Shown here: piece after piece, positions 59,271 to 64,000 of the stretch
Position numbering within the stretch: the first letter of the stretch is position 1
Layout: every line of letters starts with the position of its first letter
Assembly: GCA_029255685.2 (NCBI GenBank)
Contig: CM055311.2
Span: forward strand, 19,366,952 to 19,430,951
Source of the DNA: Silene conica
Taxonomy: Eukaryota; Streptophyta; Magnoliopsida; Caryophyllales; Caryophyllaceae
Reading direction: 5' to 3'
Length of the DNA stretch: 64,000 nucleotides
The notes under the pieces: generated by a model
Databases searched by the model: none
Told to the model about the DNA's origin: nothing
What the model saw: the letters and a program-made list of their open reading frames with translations, nothing else
Position numbers and translations under genes: made by a program

Positions 59271-62147
59271 ATGCGCAGGTCAGTTCAAGGAGAACTCCTA
59301 CCACTAGACCACGAGCTTGAGAGGACTCTTAGAGAAAGAAGAAAGCAACTTCTAGCAAATCAGGAAGGAGGTTCACCATCTTCCTTATTTCAAGAAGACT
59401 TATTCGAACAACCATCATTACCATCTTCACCAAAAACACCACCTTCACAACCAAATTCACCCATCAATCCACTTTCACCAAAAACACCACCTTTTACCTA
59501 CTTTCCAGTTTTTCCTAAAGAAGAAGAGGATATGGCAGAAGAAGCTACTATTGCCAGTCACTCCATGCCTCAGGCAAAGGACCTATACAAAGGGTTCACT
59601 TTACCTGCAGGTACTGGGAAGCCATTCGAGGCCAAGCCCGCCTACATAACTATGGTTGAAAGAAACCAATTTGGAGGCTCGGCCAATGAGGATGCTGCTA
59701 AGCATATTGAAATCTTCACAGATTACATATGCTCTATAGCACCCCCAGAAGGAGTGACGCAGGACCAGATTAAACAGACCATGTTCATCTTCTCTCTTAG
59801 GGATGCTGCGAGAGAGTGGTACAGAGATTTAGACCGCACTGCTGCGGGAGTCACAGATTGGAACACCTTAGCCTTAGCATTCTACAGGAAATACTATTCT
59901 GCATCAAAGACTAATGCTTTGAGGGCGCAGATTACTAATTTCAAGCAAGGCCCCAATGAAGATTTTAGTGAGGCGTGGGACAGGTTCAAGAGACTTGTTC
60001 GATCCATACCACATCACGGATTCGAACAATGGTTTCTTTGCAACCAGTTCTACAATGGCCTCTACGATGACAACAGGGCTTATCTAGATGCTGCAGCTAA
60101 TGGGAGATTCCAAGATAATTCAGGAGAGACTAAGGGTCTCAAGTTGATAGAAGATGTTGCTGTGCACCGCACTGAGCATGGTACTTCTAGAGGAAATCAG
60201 AGGAAATCTGAATACAACCTATCAGCAATTGAGGCCTTGACAGCTAAGTTGGAAAAATTTGAGGCTGCAGGAAAGCTCGATCTAGGGAGTGGAAGCAAGG
60301 GAGGAATATACCAAGTAAACGCCGTTCAGGACGGACCCTTTGCTTGTGAGAGGTGTGGTGGAGAAGGGCATGTGTCAAAATTCTGTACTTCATCTAATAA
60401 AACATGTGCCGCTTTTCAGCACTATCGTGGGAACAATTTCTATGACCCGAATAATAATAATGTCCATCCCAACTTAAGGTGGACAAGCCAGAATGTTCAA
60501 AACCCACAACACATGCAACCTCAGCAAAATTCCACATATATACCCCCACATAAACAAAATTTTCAAAGACCACCTTTCAACCCTCAACCACCTACTAATC
60601 CACCACCCAACACAGATGCTCTTATCCAAAATCTTATGGGGTTGGTTCAGAAGGAGTCACAGGCTAGAGAGGCAGGGATGAAGATGTTAGAGTCCCAGAT
60701 TGCTCAAATTGCGAGCAAGAATGATACTAGGGCTCCGGGTCAGCTTCCGACCAAACCGGACCAGAAAAAAGAGACTCGAAACATCATCTCCCTGCGGAGT
60801 GGAGCTAAAGTGGGAAGCAAGGAAGAAAAACGGGCGAGTAGCAGCGAAGGCAGTCGACCGACCGAAGATTCTGGTCGGCCGACCACAGATCAGAACCCGA
60901 AAATTTTACCTGAACAGGAAACTGGTCGACCGACCGAAGAAACTGGTCGACCGACCACTGAAGCAGAGCCCGAAGTTCCCTTTTGTCCAGATTTGCCGAA
61001 TAACTTACGGGATTTTCTTTTCCGGGGTGACAAGACCCCCAGGTTTTTAAAAAAGGCTGCAAATACTGAATCCTCAGCTGCTCCTTTCCCAGAAAGACTC
61101 GTGCCTTCAAAGGATCAGGTATCTTTTGACAAATTTAAGGATGTGATTCGTTCATTAAATGTTCAAGTCCCGTTTTTAGAATTAGTTCAACAAGTTCCTT
61201 CCTATCTTAAATTTATGAGACAGCTTTTGTCAAGAAAGAGGTCTCTAGAAAAGGTTGAGTCGGTGGCCCTCACTGAAGAGTCATCTAGCTTTCTATCACA
61301 TGTCATAGCCCCTCATAAATTGGAAGACCCTGGTAGTTTTTCTGTCCCCTGTAATATAGGAACCTTCCCAGTTAAGAAGGCTTTGTGCGACTTAGGTGCT
61401 AGTATAAGTGTCATGCCCCTAAGCGTTGCCTTAAAACTAGGAATGACCGAATTTGCAGTGACCAGTATGACAGTCCAGATGGCAGATCGCACATCTATGG
61501 AACCTATAGGAGTGTTGGAAAACATCCCTGTCCGTATTGACAGGTTCTTCTTCCCAGTTGACTTTGTAGTTTTGGACATCCCAGAGGATGCCCATATACC
61601 TATAATTCTAGGAAGACCTTTCCTTCACACTGCAGGTGCCATTATAGATGTAGGCACTGGGACTCTAACCTTCAAAGTAGGCAAGCATTCTATTATCTAT
61701 GGCCTATCTTATAGAAAAAAGGATGCTATGACCCCCATCACATGTAATGCTATCACTTCTGAGAAGAAGTATGAGGTCATCACTACTTCTCCCACTTTAT
61801 TACCTGTTCCTGTATCTGTTTTTACACCTCTGCCCCAGATTGGGAGCAGTAGGGAGGACACTTCTATTATGACTATTGCAGGAACTGGTTTGGGGAAACC
61901 CAGGGTGAAGGAAGTCATCATCCAGAGAGGAGGAATGGGATGCCTAAGCTATGAAGAAGATGAGGATCCAGACATCGTGGATCGGGAGGAGAAGAAGAAG
62001 AGGAGGCAAGCTCAAGAGGAGAGACCGTCGCATATGCTTTGCGACGGTGGAAAGAAGATGTGTTTTGCTACTAAAGCAAAAACCATGGAGACTACGGCAT
62101 GTCGTCAGAAGCCGTGGTCGGATATTTTCCGTATCTTTAGCGGATAG
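59271..62147 (+). CDS. gag: Gag-protease polyprotein of Athila-like copy 2
   Basis: 958 codons from ATG at 59271 (MRRSVQGELLPLDHELERTL), 100 nt after the primer site. It is open throughout and nearly the same as copy 1 over about 905 residues: Gag domain about 140-265, CCHC knuckle CERCGGEGHVSKFC near 360, GRPT repeats at about 527-562, protease CDLGAS near 708. Near 61978 the plus strand reads GTGGATCGGG where copy 1 has GTGGAATCGGG on its coding strand. From this point the frame differs, giving a basic tail (REEKKKRRQAQEERP ... DIFRIFSG). In copy 1 that tail lies in another frame. Which state is ancestral is not decided. No pol domain follows. Confidence 0.92.
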   Translation: MRRSVQGELLPLDHELERTLRERRKQLLANQEGGSPSSLFQEDLFEQPSLPSSPKTPPSQPNSPINPLSPKTPPFTYFPVFPKEEEDMAEEATIASHSMPQAKDLYKGFTLPAGTGKPFEAKPAYITMVERNQFGGSANEDAAKHIEIFTDYICSIAPPEGVTQDQIKQTMFIFSLRDAAREWYRDLDRTAAGVTDWNTLALAFYRKYYSASKTNALRAQITNFKQGPNEDFSEAWDRFKRLVRSIPHHGFEQWFLCNQFYNGLYDDNRAYLDAAANGRFQDNSGETKGLKLIEDVAVHRTEHGTSRGNQRKSEYNLSAIEALTAKLEKFEAAGKLDLGSGSKGGIYQVNAVQDGPFACERCGGEGHVSKFCTSSNKTCAAFQHYRGNNFYDPNNNNVHPNLRWTSQNVQNPQHMQPQQNSTYIPPHKQNFQRPPFNPQPPTNPPPNTDALIQNLMGLVQKESQAREAGMKMLESQIAQIASKNDTRAPGQLPTKPDQKKETRNIISLRSGAKVGSKEEKRASSSEGSRPTEDSGRPTTDQNPKILPEQETGRPTEETGRPTTEAEPEVPFCPDLPNNLRDFLFRGDKTPRFLKKAANTESSAAPFPERLVPSKDQVSFDKFKDVIRSLNVQVPFLELVQQVPSYLKFMRQLLSRKRSLEKVESVALTEESSSFLSHVIAPHKLEDPGSFSVPCNIGTFPVKKALCDLGASISVMPLSVALKLGMTEFAVTSMTVQMADRTSMEPIGVLENIPVRIDRFFFPVDFVVLDIPEDAHIPIILGRPFLHTAGAIIDVGTGTLTFKVGKHSIIYGLSYRKKDAMTPITCNAITSEKKYEVITTSPTLLPVPVSVFTPLPQIGSSREDTSIMTIAGTGLGKPRVKEVIIQRGGMGCLSYEEDEDPDIVDREEKKKRRQAQEERPSHMLCDGGKKMCFATKAKTMETTACRQKPWSDIFRIFSG
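60852..60955 (+). promoter_or_regulatory. Two paired GGTCGNNCGACC boxes inside gag, copy 2
   Basis: Pairs at 60852/60873 (AGTCGACCGACC and GGTCGGCCGACC) and 60923/60944 (both GGTCGACCGACC). They encode RPTEDSGRPT and GRPTEETGRPT. The 21-bp step equals 7 codons. Confidence 0.8.
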
Positions 62148-64000
62148 TTGTTTTAGGTTACAGTTTTTAAGACAATTTATTTTTGTTGTGTGAAACTTTT
62201 TCTTTTGGCTTGCTCGTAGTTTTAGATCCTTTCCTTTATGTTTGAGTAGTTAAGACTTTAGAATCGTTTTTGGCATCTCGCGCATTGTTGGGCACACGTA
62301 CTTTCTTGCTTTTTCAGATTTTACGAAGATACGAAGACCTCCAGGACGCAGAGGGTCGACCGACCAAAAACATCAGTCGGTCGACCAGAGTCGATGTATC
62401 GCTAATTCTTCTGTGGTTCACAGGAGGTCGACCGACCAGAAACATCGGTCGGTCGACCTACTGTCCGCTGCGGTTTTTCGTTTCTCTTCCTTGGAAATCG
62501 TGAAATTGACTTGGTTACTTGAGTGGCACTGCTGGCCACCAAAACCTCCCAGCTTACGCTGGTTTGGGGAGGTTTTTCTCATGCGCTTCATAATCCTGTG
62601 ATTTCTTTCCAGTTTTTCCTTAGTTTTTATTTTCCTTGCATCTTTCTTTTAATTTTATGAAACCTTTACTTAGGCTAATGCACAATGGGGACATTGTGCG
62701 GGTTGGTTTGGGGAATGGTTTCGTGTCACATGCATTACATTCTGTCACACGTTTATTGCATTTCCGTATTGCATTGTTCTTTTCTTTGTTTTCCTTGCAT
62801 ATACAAAAAAAAAATCCAAAAAAATTAAAAAAATTAAAATTCCAAAAAAAAATGCACGTTTATTTTAGCATATAGGTCGAGTCGGAACGAAAGTATTTCA
62901 AGGATGATTTAGCTATCTTATATGTCTATGCCTTTACATTGCCTTGTCAACTTGTTTTTAGTATAAGAGTCTTTTTGCATATCTACGAGTTTTTGTCAAT
63001 TTGTATATCTTGAGACTTGACTTATACCTTGGCAACCTACTATACATTCTAAGGTTTAGAGCTTATTTCCTGGTTTCATTCTTAAATCAGTTGTCTAGGA
63101 TGTGAGTAGTACTCCCCTTGGAACATGTTACATCAATATGCATAAACATGAACTTGAATTGCTATATACTTGTTTTACTTTCTCATTTTGTGAGTCTTGA
63201 TACGTGCATTTGGGATCCCTTTTCTCATGTTTACCCATAAGCTTCACATAGCCAAAATTGCCTTTTTATTCCCCCAAAACTACATCCCATACTTAGCCTA
63301 CCTTTCCAAGCTAGTATTTGTGGTCATTGGTTTATTTTTTCGAGGCGTCTTGGTTTGTATGCTATCATGAGCAAAAAGAGAAAAGAAAGAAAGAAAGCAA
63401 GAAAGGAAAAAAGAAAAAAAAAGAACAGAAAAATTCAGAAAAAGAAAGAAAGAAAAGAAAAACGAAAAAAAATCAAAACGTACAGGAATGAAGTCGACCG
63501 ACCACCTTCTTGGGTCGGCCGACCACCTGGCAGCATCAGAATGCAAAAAAATCGTTCCAAAATCCCTTTCTTTTTTATGTTATCACTCCCGTACCTCATT
63601 CAAAATATTTGGGAGTCCTTTGTTATATTCAATGTGAGAGTTGTGCCACAAAAAGAGCGCTTTCTTAATTTCAAGAGTTGTGAAATATGTTGATGGAAAC
63701 CGGTTCTACTAGCTTGGCTACTAACCCCACAAATCCAAAAACATCTTAACCACTTCTACCTTTTACCTCACATATCTTTCATTACCTCAATTGCATGTAT
63801 CTGGGTCACTTAATAAGATTGTTATACAAAGTTGTAGAATTCTTGTTCATGTTAGATTGCAGGCATGTTTCCATGGGTCGCAGTTAGGTGAGTGTCATGA
63901 CAATGTACTTCTTTCTATCTTTTACATATACTCACCCTTTGCTTCACGAGTGTCTCGAGCGTGCCGCGAGAGTCCATGGTATAAGTCTCTATAGTCTCTA
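62148..64000 (+). other. Non-coding 3' internal region of Athila-like copy 2
   Basis: No pol domain. Paired boxes at 62354/62375, 62426/62447 and 63492/63513. Hairpins conserved with copy 1 are GTGGC...GCCAC (about 62523-62539), AAAACCTCCC (62541-62550) with GGGAGGTTTT (62567-62576), and GCACAATG-GGGA-CATTGTGC (about 62680-62699). A purine-rich low-complexity tract at about 63370-63475 yields Lys-rich frames that are not genes. Confidence 0.7.

Larger units (their letters stand above)
57576..64000 (+). mobile_element. Non-autonomous Athila-like element, copy 2, truncated by the window end
   Basis: Same element as 12898-20990 in opposite orientation. The 5' LTR is 57576-59147 (1572 bp), followed by the primer site 59153-59170, gag-protease 59271-62147 and the non-coding 3' internal region to the window end. 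The sequence at 63970-64000 corresponds to about 14620-14650 of copy 1, so about 190 bp of internal DNA and the 3' LTR lie outside. The LTR is more diverged from copy 1's LTRs than those are from each other, so these are separate insertions. Left flank ATACT (57571-57575) is the predicted target duplication. Confidence 0.93.

Overview
This window is nuclear DNA from a plant, almost certainly a eudicot with a repeat-rich genome. The evidence is plant-type spliced gene remnants (Ulp1/C48 protease, WAT1-type transporter, F-box), plant LTR retrotransposons of the Athila-like Ty3/Gypsy and Ty1/Copia groups, and a very long satellite array with TTTAGGG-like motifs. I cannot name the species.

Layout. 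(1) 1-10.28 kb is low-copy, AT-rich DNA. It holds a 216-bp tandem repeat, a decayed multi-exon minus-strand gene with an N-terminal plant domain and two successive Ulp1-like domains (1443-6760), an antisense WAT1-type transporter exon inside one of its introns, an F-box exon, and a tRNA-like relic. (2) About 10.29-56.70 kb was one continuous satellite array of about 27 kb, now split by insertions. Its 186-bp monomers alternate with short units of about 86 bp, and each carries a near-perfect palindrome of 66-72 bp. Two sub-regions show large tandem duplications, of about 3.33 kb and about 1.92 kb. (3) Insertions into the array are: a full-length Athila-like element with gag-protease only (12898-20990, TSD CCGGG); an LTR fragment (31317-31790); a full-length but mutated Copia element (42045-50376, TSD CCCCT); a 2343-bp solo LTR (53867-56209, TSD GATCC); and an LTR-like start at 56702, itself interrupted at 57576. 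(4) 57576-64000 is a second copy of the same Athila-like element in the opposite orientation, cut off by the window edge.

No intact host gene is visible. The autonomous machinery for the Athila-like family is absent: both copies encode only Gag and protease, so they would need pol functions supplied in trans.

The most striking signal is a paired palindromic box, GGTCGNNCGACC, a 9-nt spacer, then GGTCGNNCGACC. I found 25 pairs by reading, and every one has a start-to-start distance of exactly 21 bp while the spacer sequence varies. They occur in LTRs, in non-coding internal DNA, inside the gag reading frame (as a GRPT heptad), and also in the leader of the unrelated Copia element. This looks like a shared cis-acting element used by retrotransposons of two superfamilies; I know of no description of it.
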